Assembly (NCBI GenBank): GCA_900545785.1
Contig: URAA01000001.1
Span: 1-55,624, forward strand
Direction of reading: 5' to 3'
DNA from: an uncultured Dialister sp.
GTDB taxonomy: Bacteria > Bacillota > Negativicutes > Veillonellales > Dialisteraceae
DNA length: 55,624 nucleotides
Shown here one piece after another: positions 8,829 through 16,624 of the stretch. A program made the translations under genes and the position numbers. The notes under the pieces were generated by a model. The model searched no databases. It worked only from the letters and a program-made list of their open reading frames with translations, and was not told the origin of the DNA. Each line of letters opens with the position of its first letter. Positions within the stretch are counted from its first letter, which is position 1.

Positions 8829-9041
8829 TCAAATAAAAATACGGGATGCCATAGAACTGTCCAACGCGACACGGCTTCCCTTCACCTGAATAATAAAATT
8901 ACCTGATGCTTTGCTGATAATCAATAATTCCGCACCGACAACAAATCCCAATTCGGCCAAATGCTGACGGACATCATCTTTTCCGGAGATGCCCTTGATC
9001 CTTACCCGCTCGCCTTCATGAGCTATCATTAACGGCAGCAT
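8829..9041 (-). CDS. feoA: FeoA-like protein (first copy)
   Basis: A 70-aa FeoA/SH3-like protein with the HLAELGFVVGAE turn and a C-terminal RVALDSSMASRI block seen in FeoA domains. A GTG at 9050 overlaps the ribosome-binding site, so the ATG at 9041 behind AGGAGG (eight bases) is preferred. It is the first gene of the operon. The two FeoA proteins differ clearly from one another, so they are unlikely to be a recent duplication. Confidence 0.9.
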   Translation of the reverse strand: MLPLMIAHEGERVRIKGISGKDDVRQHLAELGFVVGAELLIISKASGNFIIQVKGSRVALDSSMASRIFI

Positions 9042-9064
9042 GCCTGTCACCTCCTCTTAATATC

Positions 9065-9083
9065 GTGAATGATTATCAATATC
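9065..9083 (-). promoter_or_regulatory. Fur box of the feo operon
   Basis: Minus-strand GATATTGATAATCATTCAC matches 16 of 19 positions of the classical Fur consensus. It lies just downstream of the -10 box, across the expected transcription start, where a repressor would block RNA polymerase. Confidence 0.85.
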
Positions 9084-9095
9084 ACGCACGTATTT

Positions 9096-9124
9096 ATTAT
9101 ATTTTTCTGTATCCCTTTTGTCAA
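9096..9124 (-). promoter_or_regulatory. Consensus promoter of the feo operon
   Basis: TTGACA (9124-9119), 17-nt spacer and TATAAT (9101-9096) on the minus strand: a perfect match to the vegetative consensus. Such a strong promoter fits control by repression. Confidence 0.9.
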
Positions 9125-9163
9125 TGATTCCGTATATCAAAGAAAAGTTTTATAGGCACCATT

Positions 9164-9203
9164 AAAAAAGCCGCAGGGTTTCCTACTCTCCTGCGACTTT
9201 TCT
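9164..9203 (-). terminator. Terminator after folA
   Basis: On the minus strand AAAAGTCGCAGG pairs with CCTGCGGCTTTT (one T-G wobble), followed by a T-run. Confidence 0.8.
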
Positions 9204-9213
9204 TAGATACTGC

Positions 9214-9696
9214 CTAATCTTTTATTTTTCGTTTATAGGTAACGAAACGATGAAGGGGCTCTCCCTCTCCTTTGACGGATTCCGTCACGTTCCATTCTTT
9301 TTCGTCGAAATCGGGAAATTTGGTATCTCCTTCATAGTCTTTTTCTATTTCCGTGATATACATCGTGTCTGCACAGGGAAGAAATTCTTTGTAAATTTTT
9401 CCGCCGCCGATGACAAAATTTTCTCCTTCCGGAAGTGCTTCCAGAAGTTCTTCCGCCTTATGAAAAACCCTGACTCCTTCGGGAACTTTGTATTCCCTGT
9501 TTCCCGTCAGTACATAATGAACCCTGCCGGGGAGAAGTTTCGGCAAACTTTCAAAAGTTTTTCGTCCCATGATCACCGGCCGTCCCATGGTGCGGTTTTT
9601 GAACATTTTCAAATCATCGGAAAGATGCCAGATCAATGTATTTTTATCTCCTATCACGCCGTTTTTCGCGCGGGCAACGATGAGGGAAAGACTCAT
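9214..9696 (-). CDS. folA: Dihydrofolate reductase
   Basis: A 160-aa enzyme that regenerates tetrahydrofolate with NADPH. It shows the opening LIVARAKNGVIG, the substrate-binding LIWHLSDDLKMFK with the acidic residue, MGRKTFESLP, and the NADPH-loop VIGGGKIY. Its start overlaps the stop of thyA by 4 nt (ATGA), so the pair is coupled. This makes metabolic sense, because ThyA produces the dihydrofolate that this enzyme reduces. Confidence 0.96.
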   Translation of the reverse strand: MSLSLIVARAKNGVIGDKNTLIWHLSDDLKMFKNRTMGRPVIMGRKTFESLPKLLPGRVHYVLTGNREYKVPEGVRVFHKAEELLEALPEGENFVIGGGKIYKEFLPCADTMYITEIEKDYEGDTKFPDFDEKEWNVTESVKGEGEPLHRFVTYKRKIKD

Positions 9697-10487
9697 ACGG
9701 ACACCTCCATGGCGATCTTTTCGTGATATTTATAATTTTCCAAAACGATGTCTTCCGGTTTGAAATCATAAAAATTTTTAATATCCTTATTCAATTTCAA
9801 AACAGGTGCTTCATAGGCACTTTCCAAACGGGTAAGCTGTTTTTTCATGGCTTCTACATGATTTTCATAAATATGGGCATTGTTGATGACATGGGTGAAA
9901 AGTCCCGGCCGGAGCCCGCTCACTTGGGCAATCATATGTATCAGTGCGGCATACTGCGCCATATTGAAAGGCACGCCGAGGCCCATATCGCCGGAACGCT
10001 GGACGAGCATGCAGTTCAGGCGTCCCTCATCGGAGACGTCCCACATCGTCAGAAAAGCGCAAGGATAAAGAGCCATATCGGGCAGATCTCCCGCATTCCA
10101 CAGATCCACCACCATGCGGCGGCTTTGGGGATCTTTTTTCAATGTATCCAAAAGAGTATCCACCTGATGATATTTTTTCAGTTGGTAACCGTATGCTTTC
10201 CCTATCGTTCCGTCTTCTTTCATCCATTCGTCCCAGATATGACAGTTCCATTCCTGAAGAAGCCGTACATCATTGGACTGCTTCTGCCAGATCCAGAGAA
10301 TTTCTTTCACCGCCGTTTTAAATGCCACAAATTTCGTGGTCAGTATGGGAAATTCTTCCTCCAAATCAAACTGCATGATCTGATGGGGAAGCTTATAGGC
10401 AGGCATGCCCGTCCTGTTCTGTCCCACCGCACCTTTGTCCAGAATATTTTTTATGATGGTAAGATATTGTGTATCTGCGCAGCTCAT
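9693..10487 (-). CDS. thyA: Thymidylate synthase
   Basis: A 264-aa enzyme converting dUMP to dTMP with methylene-tetrahydrofolate. The phosphate-binding Arg lies in QNRTG, the nucleophile is Cys143 in ALYPCAFLTMW, and QRSGDMGLGVPFNMAQY and HIYENH are the dUMP-binding blocks. The residue after the nucleophile is Ala, where most ThyA proteins have His (PCH). The strict folate and dUMP motifs otherwise look intact. GGAGG lies five bases before the ATG. Confidence 0.96.
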   Translation of the reverse strand: MSCADTQYLTIIKNILDKGAVGQNRTGMPAYKLPHQIMQFDLEEEFPILTTKFVAFKTAVKEILWIWQKQSNDVRLLQEWNCHIWDEWMKEDGTIGKAYGYQLKKYHQVDTLLDTLKKDPQSRRMVVDLWNAGDLPDMALYPCAFLTMWDVSDEGRLNCMLVQRSGDMGLGVPFNMAQYAALIHMIAQVSGLRPGLFTHVINNAHIYENHVEAMKKQLTRLESAYEAPVLKLNKDIKNFYDFKPEDIVLENYKYHEKIAMEVSV

Positions 10488-10579
10488 GATGTCCTCCGAT
10501 TAAAATTTTTCTTTATTATATCATTTTTGATGCAATATCATCTTTTCCGTTTCTCTTTCTCGGAACCGGTTCACAAAAT

Positions 10580-10602
10580 AAAAAAAGCACCGTTTGCGGT
10601 GC
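10580..10602 (-). terminator. Intrinsic terminator of the small RNA
   Basis: GCACCG (10602-10597 on the minus strand) pairs with CGGTGC (10592-10587) over a four-base loop, followed by seven T. Confidence 0.85.
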
Positions 10603-10783
10603 AATTTCAATATTTGAAAGCTTGTGAACGCTTTATTTGTGAGAGGGGTGTGCCATGCGGATAACGGGGTATGTCTCCGCATGGCACGATTATCAGAATT
10701 CAGCATCTGTCGGGGAACATCAGCTGAGAAGAGGTAACAGGAACGACTTTCAATCTCATGACCGTCAGTCATTTCTGCTGTCA
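10580..10783 (-). ncRNA. Candidate structured small RNA, ~200 nt, unassigned
   Basis: On the minus strand a TATAAT box (10788-10783) is followed by about 190 non-coding bases. They contain a 12-bp hairpin (arms GTGCCATGCGGA and TCCGCATGGCAC, 10649-10686), a small ATGAC/GTCAT hairpin, a possible long-range pairing TTGAAAG/CTTTCAA, and a terminator (GCACCG/CGGTGC plus seven T, ending near 10580). No protein frame fits. The size and isolated position would suit 6S or another housekeeping RNA, but I cannot match it to any family. Confidence 0.45.
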
Positions 10784-10966
10784 TTATAGTAACAAATTTA
10801 AAAAAAGATTACAAGGGTTGATTATAAAAATTATATAACAAAATTATAAATAATGACTAAAGGTCAAATATGAGAAGTTTTATTGAATTTTGCAAAAACA
10901 TAGTATACATTATAAATTTCCCTGCATACAGTTTGTATATTTTATGTAAAAATCAATTATTTTCTG

Positions 10967-11839
10967 TTATTTATTCCCTGCCAAACATGCCTCTATACGG
11001 GTTATGCGCTTTGCTGTATCAGGGTGATCGGAAAACAGAGCGGCAAGGGGATTTTGTTTTTCCGAACGGTAAAAATAATCCAGCCGGATCAGTCCCGAAA
11101 GAAGTTCTCTTCCGAAACCGATATCACAGGCAAATTGATCCGCTTCATATTCATTCTGCCTGCTTCCGAACTGGGAAATCAGCCAAAGAGGCAGTTCCAA
11201 AAAGAAGCGGAGTGCGTAGTACTGGATGGTGATCATGAAAGCGAAGACGGACCAAATGAGGCCGATGATGGGAATAAAACGGATAAAGGCGGTAAAAATA
11301 ATAAAAAGATTATATACGGCGACGATGACATTTCCGAACCAGCCTATGCCGTACCGCAAAAGTCCCCAACGGGTATCACCGTTTTCCAAATGGCCCACTT
11401 CATGGGCAAGGATTCCTTTGACTTCTTCGGGAGGAAAATTATGAAGAAGCGCTCTTGTCACCGTGATATGGCCGCCGCCGATCGCCCAAGCGTTAAACAT
11501 TTCCGCGTCCGATACATAGAGGGAATAGGCGGAGCTGTCCAAGCCTGCTTTTTCACAAATATCATCCAAGATATTTCGCAAATACGCCTCTTCTTCTCCT
11601 TTTGCTTTCCTCCCTCCCCCTGCCCAGACGAAACGCTGCTGCATGAAATCCATGCCGGAAAAAACGGCGGGGACGATGATACAGATCAGGGTGTAGGAAA
11701 TCACTTTTTGCAAAAATTCATCTTCACCGAGGGGCGCTCCATAGAAAAAAGATTCCCCCAAAGATAGAATAAGTCCCCAGAAAGCGGCATCGACGATGAA
11801 ATTGACGATAAATGTCAAAAGAAGAATCAAAAATTCCAT
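10967..11839 (-). CDS. M48-family membrane zinc metalloprotease
   Basis: A 290-aa HtpX/YggG-like peptidase. It begins with two hydrophobic helices, followed by a cytosolic catalytic domain with HEVGH at residues 146-150 (zinc ligands and catalytic Glu) and the third ligand Glu in QNEYEADQFA. A further hydrophobic stretch lies between. Such proteases act in membrane protein quality control. The start has GAGGAG at proper spacing. It lies 137 nt behind the LysR gene, in the same direction; whether they are co-transcribed is unclear. Confidence 0.88.
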   Translation of the reverse strand: MEFLILLLTFIVNFIVDAAFWGLILSLGESFFYGAPLGEDEFLQKVISYTLICIIVPAVFSGMDFMQQRFVWAGGGRKAKGEEEAYLRNILDDICEKAGLDSSAYSLYVSDAEMFNAWAIGGGHITVTRALLHNFPPEEVKGILAHEVGHLENGDTRWGLLRYGIGWFGNVIVAVYNLFIIFTAFIRFIPIIGLIWSVFAFMITIQYYALRFFLELPLWLISQFGSRQNEYEADQFACDIGFGRELLSGLIRLDYFYRSEKQNPLAALFSDHPDTAKRITRIEACLAGNK

Positions 11840-11976
11840 AAATATTCTCCTCTGTCATGCACAACAAGGCGGATTTCTTCCGTCTTTTGTCATGAAAATT
11901 TTCTTTTTCTGTCAGTAAGAAATCGGTCAATCTTTCTTCTTCGATTTTTTTCGATTCAGAATTTATTTTACCACAG

Positions 11977-12912
11977 TCACTTTCTATATGACAACCGCTG
12001 CCGTTTTTCTTTTGCCACCGCAATAAATCCCGAAAGAGGTTTCCAGTTCCGCAGCTCTCTCCGATAACCGAAGGAAATATCTTTTTTTGACCGCGCCAAA
12101 GGAATGATATGGAGATTTGTCAAATTTTCGGGACTCACATTTTTCTCCACCTGTACTTCCGGACAGAAAAGCGCTCCCGTTCCTGCGGTGCAAAGATCGA
12201 GGAGAAGTTCTAAATTATCGGAAGAGATGACGATCGGCGGCTCTATCGCCGCTTCCGCAAACAGACGTCTTGCCGTACGGCCCGGCACGGTTCCGCTTCC
12301 CGTGAGGAGAAAGGGCACATCTTTCAGCGGTGCCAGGCATCCTTCTTCCCTGCTTCTTATTTCGTCCAAAAGTTTTTCCTCCCCTTCTTTCGGAAATAAC
12401 CGTTTAGGAAGCAAAAGAACAATTTCTTCCCGATAAAATAATTCACGGGTCACCCCCGGCACATCTTCTTTGAAATAAGCGATGGTCAGATCGATATCGC
12501 CGTCGAGCAGTTTCTTCATGAGAGGCCTGTTGATTTCCTCCGTCAGTTCCACCCGTATCCCCGGATATTTTTCTCTGTAGGCGGAAAGGATCTCCGGCAG
12601 GATCGCATGTCCCCGGTTGGGAGAGATACCGAGGCGGAGAATTCCCGTATCATCGGAGGCGGCATCGGCTATTTCTTTTTTCATCACATCCGTTTTCTTT
12701 CGTAGGGAAAGGGCATTTTTATAAAACACTTTTCCTGCCCAAGTAAATTCCAAAGGGTTTTTACGGATCACAAGGAGACAGTTCATTTCCTTTTCCAGTT
12801 TGGAAATATGGGCAGACAAGGTCTGCTGTGTCACATGGAGCCGCTCCGATGCTTTGGTAAAACTTTTTTCCTGTACAAGAGCGATGAAGTAGTCAAGGCT
12901 TGTAAAATTCAT
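11977..12912 (-). CDS. LysR-family transcriptional regulator
   Basis: A 311-aa LTTR. The N-terminal winged HTH spans about residues 1-60 (FTKASERLHVTQQTLSAHI). The C-terminal periplasmic-binding-like effector domain begins near residue 90 (GILRLGISPNRG). It is divergent from the SLC13 transporter across a 136-nt gap, the standard arrangement for a LysR regulator and its target, so the effector is probably the transported anion or a metabolite of it. Confidence 0.93.
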   Translation of the reverse strand: MNFTSLDYFIALVQEKSFTKASERLHVTQQTLSAHISKLEKEMNCLLVIRKNPLEFTWAGKVFYKNALSLRKKTDVMKKEIADAASDDTGILRLGISPNRGHAILPEILSAYREKYPGIRVELTEEINRPLMKKLLDGDIDLTIAYFKEDVPGVTRELFYREEIVLLLPKRLFPKEGEEKLLDEIRSREEGCLAPLKDVPFLLTGSGTVPGRTARRLFAEAAIEPPIVISSDNLELLLDLCTAGTGALFCPEVQVEKNVSPENLTNLHIIPLARSKKDISFGYRRELRNWKPLSGFIAVAKEKRQRLSYRK

Positions 12913-13048
12913 AAATTCTCCTCATTTGGCAGGTGTAACAACCCGTACAATTTATATTTGTATATTAAACAATTTATTACAGTTTTTCAACAAGATCCCC
13001 ATTGCCTATAATAGATAAAGTTCATCAAACAGGAAAAGAGGATTCGTC
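12913..13048 (+). promoter_or_regulatory. Divergent LysR/transporter control region
   Basis: A TATAAT -10 box at about 13008-13013 precedes the transporter, with only a weak -35 (TTTTCA), as expected of an activator-dependent promoter. An AT-rich, partly palindromic stretch around 12948-12970 is the likely LysR site. AGGAAAAGAGG supplies the ribosome-binding site. Confidence 0.5.
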
Positions 13049-14458
13049 ATGACGAGACAGTATGTAAAGCTTTTTTCGGGGCCTTTGGGATTTTTAATCG
13101 CTTGGTTTATATTTTCCTCCTTTTTGGATACAAAAGGAGCGCTTGCGGTAAGCACCGCCGTGTGGATGGCGCTATGGTGGATTTTCCGCCCCGTTCACAT
13201 CGCCGTCACCTCTCTTTTGCCTATCGCCGTCAACGCTGCTTTTGATCTGATTCCGAACAGCCGCATCATTTCTCTCTATTTCACGGATATCGTCATCCTT
13301 CTTTTAGGAAGCGATCTTATTTCCATGGCATGGACCACGACGAAACTGGACAAAAGAATTTCTCTCCGCGCCCTCTGCCTCATAGGGACTTCCATGAAAC
13401 AGCAGATTTTCGTCTGGTTCGGCGCTTCCGTCGTTCTTTCCGCCTTTCTTCCCAACACGGTGGTGGCTTCCATATTCTGTCCCATTGCCATAGGGATGCT
13501 CAAATTCGTAGGAGAAAAGGATATCTCCCGCAGCCGGATCGCTGTTCCCATCCTTCTTGCCATCGGCTGGGGAAGCGGCATCGGCGGCCTCGGATCGCCC
13601 ATCGGAAGTCCTGCCAATCTGGTGGGCATCTCTTATCTGGAACAGCTGACGGGGACGGAATTTATGTATATCGGCTGGATATCCCGTTTCCTTCCCATCC
13701 TTATCGTCATTTTCATTGTCAATTTGCTGTTTCTTGTCAGCATGATTTCTTCTTTCAAAAATTTGCACGGCACAAAAGAAGAATTTCTGAAACAATACCG
13801 TGCTCTCGGCACTTTGCGGAAAGGGGAAAAAATTTGTCTCTATATCTTTATTCTTGCCGTCGTTCTCGCATTTCTCCGCCCCCTTTATGCGGATATCATG
13901 CCGGGAATGAAGCCTGCCTATGTATTCCTCATCATGGGCATGCTCATGTTCGTTCTGAAAAATGAAAAAGGAGAAGTTCTCCTCACTTGGAAATTTGCAG
14001 AAAGCCATGCCATGTGGGGAATCATGATCATGGCCTCTTCCGGCCTTGCCCTCGGGAAATTAATCACCGAAACGGGAGCGGTGGATCAGATGGCGCATAT
14101 GCTCTCCGCTCTTCATTTCACCGGCGGTTTTCTGACGATGCTCATCTTTTGTGCTTTCACCGCCTTCATGTCGGAAATGTCCAGCAATACCGGCGGTGCT
14201 TCCATCGGGATTCCTCTGATCATCTCCATCTGTACCGCCCTCCAAATCAATCCGATCCCTTACATTTTTGCCGCCATGTCCGCCTGCTCCTGTGCCTACA
14301 TTCTTCCCGTCACCACGAGAGCCATTCCCGTCGGCTTCGGTCTTGATGCAGGTATCCAGATGAAAGAAGGAGTCAAACTTTCCCTGATCACCATGGTCGT
14401 CAATGCCCTTCTGTGCTGGGCCGCCATGGAATATCTTCCCTTTTTCTCTTATATATAA
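13049..14458 (+). CDS. SLC13/DASS-family anion permease
   Basis: A 469-aa membrane protein with about 11-12 hydrophobic helices and the two substrate/Na+ clamshell motifs of the DASS family: LPNTVVASIF plus GSPIGSPANLVG in the first half, and SEMSSNTGGASIG in the second. Family members import di- or tricarboxylates (succinate, malate, citrate) or sulfate, usually with Na+. The exact substrate is not evident. A dicarboxylate would fit the succinate use reported for some Negativicutes, but that is speculation. A divergent LysR protein probably controls it. Confidence 0.88.
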   Translation: MTRQYVKLFSGPLGFLIAWFIFSSFLDTKGALAVSTAVWMALWWIFRPVHIAVTSLLPIAVNAAFDLIPNSRIISLYFTDIVILLLGSDLISMAWTTTKLDKRISLRALCLIGTSMKQQIFVWFGASVVLSAFLPNTVVASIFCPIAIGMLKFVGEKDISRSRIAVPILLAIGWGSGIGGLGSPIGSPANLVGISYLEQLTGTEFMYIGWISRFLPILIVIFIVNLLFLVSMISSFKNLHGTKEEFLKQYRALGTLRKGEKICLYIFILAVVLAFLRPLYADIMPGMKPAYVFLIMGMLMFVLKNEKGEVLLTWKFAESHAMWGIMIMASSGLALGKLITETGAVDQMAHMLSALHFTGGFLTMLIFCAFTAFMSEMSSNTGGASIGIPLIISICTALQINPIPYIFAAMSACSCAYILPVTTRAIPVGFGLDAGIQMKEGVKLSLITMVVNALLCWAAMEYLPFFSYI

Positions 14459-14488
14459 AGAAATCTGTAAATTCTCCCTCCATGAACC

Positions 14489-14545
14489 GAACCGTCTCCC
14501 TAAATACGGGCAAAACCTGATGTCACGACGGCGGTTCTTTTTTTA
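14489..14545 (+). terminator. Terminator after the SLC13 gene
   Basis: GAACCG (14489-14494) pairs with CGGTTC (14532-14537) with inner GACGG/CCGTC complementarity, followed by a T-run. Its sequence resembles the hairpin after proA (49107-49172). Confidence 0.7.
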
Positions 14546-14636
14546 TTATTCCATTATTTTTAAATCTACAGGAAAAATTTTTCATAAAAACTTCGATATT
14601 TCTTTTTCCTATGCAGATTTTCAAGATCTTTTGAAT

Positions 14637-14688
14637 TGTCAACCTCTTTTATTTTAAAGTTGACGTTATGGAAAAAATTCGTTATACT
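14637..14688 (+). promoter_or_regulatory. bioY promoter with inverted half-sites
   Basis: TTGACG (14660-14665), 17-nt spacer and TATACT (14683-14688). TGTCAAC (14637-14643) and GTTGACG (14659-14665) form an inverted repeat with a 15-nt gap, the second arm covering the -35 box. This matches the general shape of BirA biotin operators. Confidence 0.65.
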
Positions 14689-14715
14689 TCTATAAAATAA
14701 AAAAGGAGAACTTTT

Positions 14716-15243
14716 ATGCAAAATAAAACTGTAAAAATGCAGGTCATGGCAGCTCTTTTTGCTGCAGTCTGCGCCGTTCTGGCACAAATCACCATTCCCA
14801 TCCAGCCCGTCCCCATCACTTTGGGATCCATGGGCGTATTCATGGCAGGGGGATTCCTCGGAAAACGTTACGGCTTTTTGGCACTCGTCATTTACCTGCT
14901 TCTCGGCGCGGCAGGACTTCCCGTCTTTTCCATGCTCCGCGGCGGCCTCCAAGTCTTTGCCGGTCCTTCTGCAGGTTTCATTATCGGCTATGCTCCCATG
15001 GCTTTTGTCATCGGCTGGTTTGCCGAAAAATTCGGCTACAAATTTTTTAACATGGTGATTGCCATTTTCCTCGGAAATATCATCTGCTACGCTCTCGGCA
15101 TCATCTGGTTCATGTACCTCACCCACACGGGCTTCTGGGCTTCCCTTGCGGTATGCGTGTACCCCTTCATTCCCGGGGATATTTTGAAAATCATTACCGC
15201 CGCATTCTTGGTGAGCCGCTACAAAAAAGCACTTTTGGGATAA
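14716..15243 (+). CDS. bioY: Biotin transporter S component
   Basis: A 175-aa BioY protein with about six membrane helices, the substrate-binding subunit of an ECF-type biotin importer. Recognisable blocks are QITIPIQPVPIT, GSMGVFMAGG, LLGAAGLPVF, and GPSAGFIIGY near the middle. EcfA and EcfT are not adjacent, as is common for group II ECF systems that share one energising module. AAGGAG precedes the ATG by seven bases. Promoter and terminator make it monocistronic. Its promoter carries the possible biotin operator, linking it to bioWF. Confidence 0.95.
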   Translation: MQNKTVKMQVMAALFAAVCAVLAQITIPIQPVPITLGSMGVFMAGGFLGKRYGFLALVIYLLLGAAGLPVFSMLRGGLQVFAGPSAGFIIGYAPMAFVIGWFAEKFGYKFFNMVIAIFLGNIICYALGIIWFMYLTHTGFWASLAVCVYPFIPGDILKIITAAFLVSRYKKALLG

Positions 15244-15245
15244 TC

Positions 15246-15279
15246 AAAAAAAAGATTCCTTTCGGGGAATCCTTTTTTA
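15246..15279. terminator. Terminator between bioY and msrA
   Basis: AAAAAGATTCC pairs with GGAATCCTTTTT over a short loop; A and T runs on both sides suit the converging genes. Confidence 0.85.
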
Positions 15280-15289
15280 TTGCACAAAT

Positions 15290-15769
15290 TTATTTTCTAT
15301 ATTTATTTAAAATATCTCGGGGAATACTGCAAAGATACTCGTCTTCGGGAAAACGCTCCAAATGATTCTGATGCTCTTCCCTGCTTTTCACGTATCTCGT
15401 AAGAGGCAGCACTTCCACTTTGATTTTCTCCCTGTCGGGCCGTCCTTCAATGAAAGCTTTTGCCTTTTCCAGAAGTTCCTCTTTCCTGCTGTATACACCT
15501 GTTCTGTATTTTAAGCCTTTGTCCCGTCCCTGTCTGTTAACGCTGTAAGGATCGATGATTTCAAAAAAGAAATTCATCAGCTTTTGCACGGTCACCGCCG
15601 TATCATCAAAAACCACCTTCACGCATTCCGCATATCCGTCATAAGGGCCGTCCAAAGAATCGGTCTTGCCGTTTGCCCGTCCTGCTTCCGTCGCTTTCAC
15701 ACCGGGAAGGTTTTTCATGAAATATTCCACGCCCCAGAGACATCCGCCGGCAAAGTAAATCGTTTCCAT
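15290..15769 (-). CDS. msrA: Peptide methionine-S-sulfoxide reductase A
   Basis: A 159-aa MsrA that reduces methionine-(S)-sulfoxide in proteins. The nucleophilic Cys lies in the opening FAGGCLWGVEYF (Leu replaces the commoner Phe of GCFWG). YDGYAECVKV, PYSVNRQGRDKG and the late EEHQNHL region match the family. A frame is open to 15811, but the ATG at 15769 follows GGAGGAGAA and starts where MsrA proteins start. A Cys near the C-terminus (YLCSIP) may be the resolving residue. Confidence 0.94.
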   Translation of the reverse strand: METIYFAGGCLWGVEYFMKNLPGVKATEAGRANGKTDSLDGPYDGYAECVKVVFDDTAVTVQKLMNFFFEIIDPYSVNRQGRDKGLKYRTGVYSRKEELLEKAKAFIEGRPDREKIKVEVLPLTRYVKSREEHQNHLERFPEDEYLCSIPRDILNKYRK

Positions 15770-15957
15770 TTCTCCTCCATAGTCAACTTGCATCCATGAA
15801 TAAATTGACAATATGATTATATCCTTTTTCTTATTTTATGGCAATCACCGTTTTTGATAAAAAAGATCTTCCCGTCACCAAAGACTGTATATTTTACCAT
15901 TGCCGATTTTCCCATCATCCTCAGCCTTGCAGACGGATACAAATTTCAGGAAAAACA

Positions 15958-15986
15958 AAAAGCACTCTTGAAATTTCAAAAGTGCC
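15958..15986 (-). terminator. Terminator after tRNA-Arg
   Basis: GCACTTTTGAAA pairs with TTTCAAGAGTGC (15985-15962, one G-T pair), followed by a T-rich run on the minus strand directly downstream of the tRNA. Confidence 0.85.
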
Positions 15987-15994
15987 GTTCATTC

Positions 15995-16071
15995 TGGTGC
16001 GCCCAAGAGGATTTGAACCTCCGACACACGGTTTAGGAAACCGCTGCTCTATCCAGCTGAGCTATGGACGC
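15995..16071 (-). tRNA. tRNA-Arg(CCU)
   Basis: A full cloverleaf on the minus strand: acceptor GCGTCCA pairing with TGGGCGC, D-arm AGCTCAGCTGGATAGAGC, seven-base anticodon loop TTCCTAA giving anticodon CCU (reads AGG), T-arm GGTTCAAATCC, discriminator A and encoded CCA. It borders the AT-rich island, but on its 5' side. Confidence 0.96.
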
Positions 16072-16079
16072 TTATGAAA

Positions 16080-16624
16080 TTTATTTTAGCATATTTAAAA
16101 AGTAAAAGGAATTGACGGAAGGAGCCGCGAGAAAGCAGGCAAGAAAGGAAGATTCCGTCCTTTTTTCCGAAAAGGTATCTTCGGATATCAAATCATCAAA
16201 CCGTCACGCAAGGAGATTACCATACATCACAAAAACATACATATCTACTGCACACTTGTTAGTAAAATCAGTCACTTTTCCGGTTCCCTAACAAATTCCC
16301 TCAATTCTTTCTCTCTACTGATTATTTCTGTAATTTGAAGCATGAGTATCTGAATCTGCCCGTTTAATGTTCACTTTGACATAAGTAACCCCCTCTTATT
16401 ACTTCCATTTTTACTTTTCTATCCGGAAAATTCTTAAATTTACTCTCGGAACTGATTATAATATTCACATAATCTTTATCATTACTTTCTTCTATCCGGC
16501 GACTTTATCTTTTGTAATTTCGGCAATTCCGGTTTAATTAATAATCTTTTACAATATTTTATTATCTTACCACATTTTGTTAAGTAAACGATTGTTCGAT
16601 ATTATGTTCCTTCATATACCTGCC
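16080..16624. other. AT-rich island margin without intact gene
   Basis: About 545 bases next to tRNA-Arg. No intact gene is visible. A minus-strand frame of about 45 codons ending at 16364 could be a protein fragment, but I do not recognise it. An imperfect GACGGAA/TTCCGTC hairpin with a T-run lies near 16115-16175. Base composition is clearly lower in G+C than the flanking core genes. Confidence 0.5.

Larger units (their letters stand above)
10488..10966. other. Intergenic region between M48 peptidase and thyA
   Basis: About 480 bases without a protein gene. The left half holds the structured RNA candidate at 10580-10783. The right part (10800-10966) is AT-rich and featureless apart from possible promoter boxes. 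The thyA promoter must lie in 10488-10580 or be read through from further upstream. Confidence 0.5.

Noticed and set aside
10521..10784. 87-codon minus-strand ORF over the small RNA
   Set aside because: It has no ribosome-binding site, reads through a strong hairpin and the terminator, and shows no protein-like pattern; a structured RNA explains the region better.
13304..14008. Long open frame (234 codons) opposite the SLC13 transporter
   Set aside because: It lies wholly within a well-supported transporter gene on the other strand, has low-complexity charged translation and no ribosome-binding site. Many similar antisense frames (for example opposite mnmG, proA and feoB) arise from the same codon bias.
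15995..16071. tRNA-Arg as the attachment site of the island
   Set aside because: The island lies on the tRNA's 5' side, and I found no repeated tRNA 3' segment near 23460. The link is only proximity.
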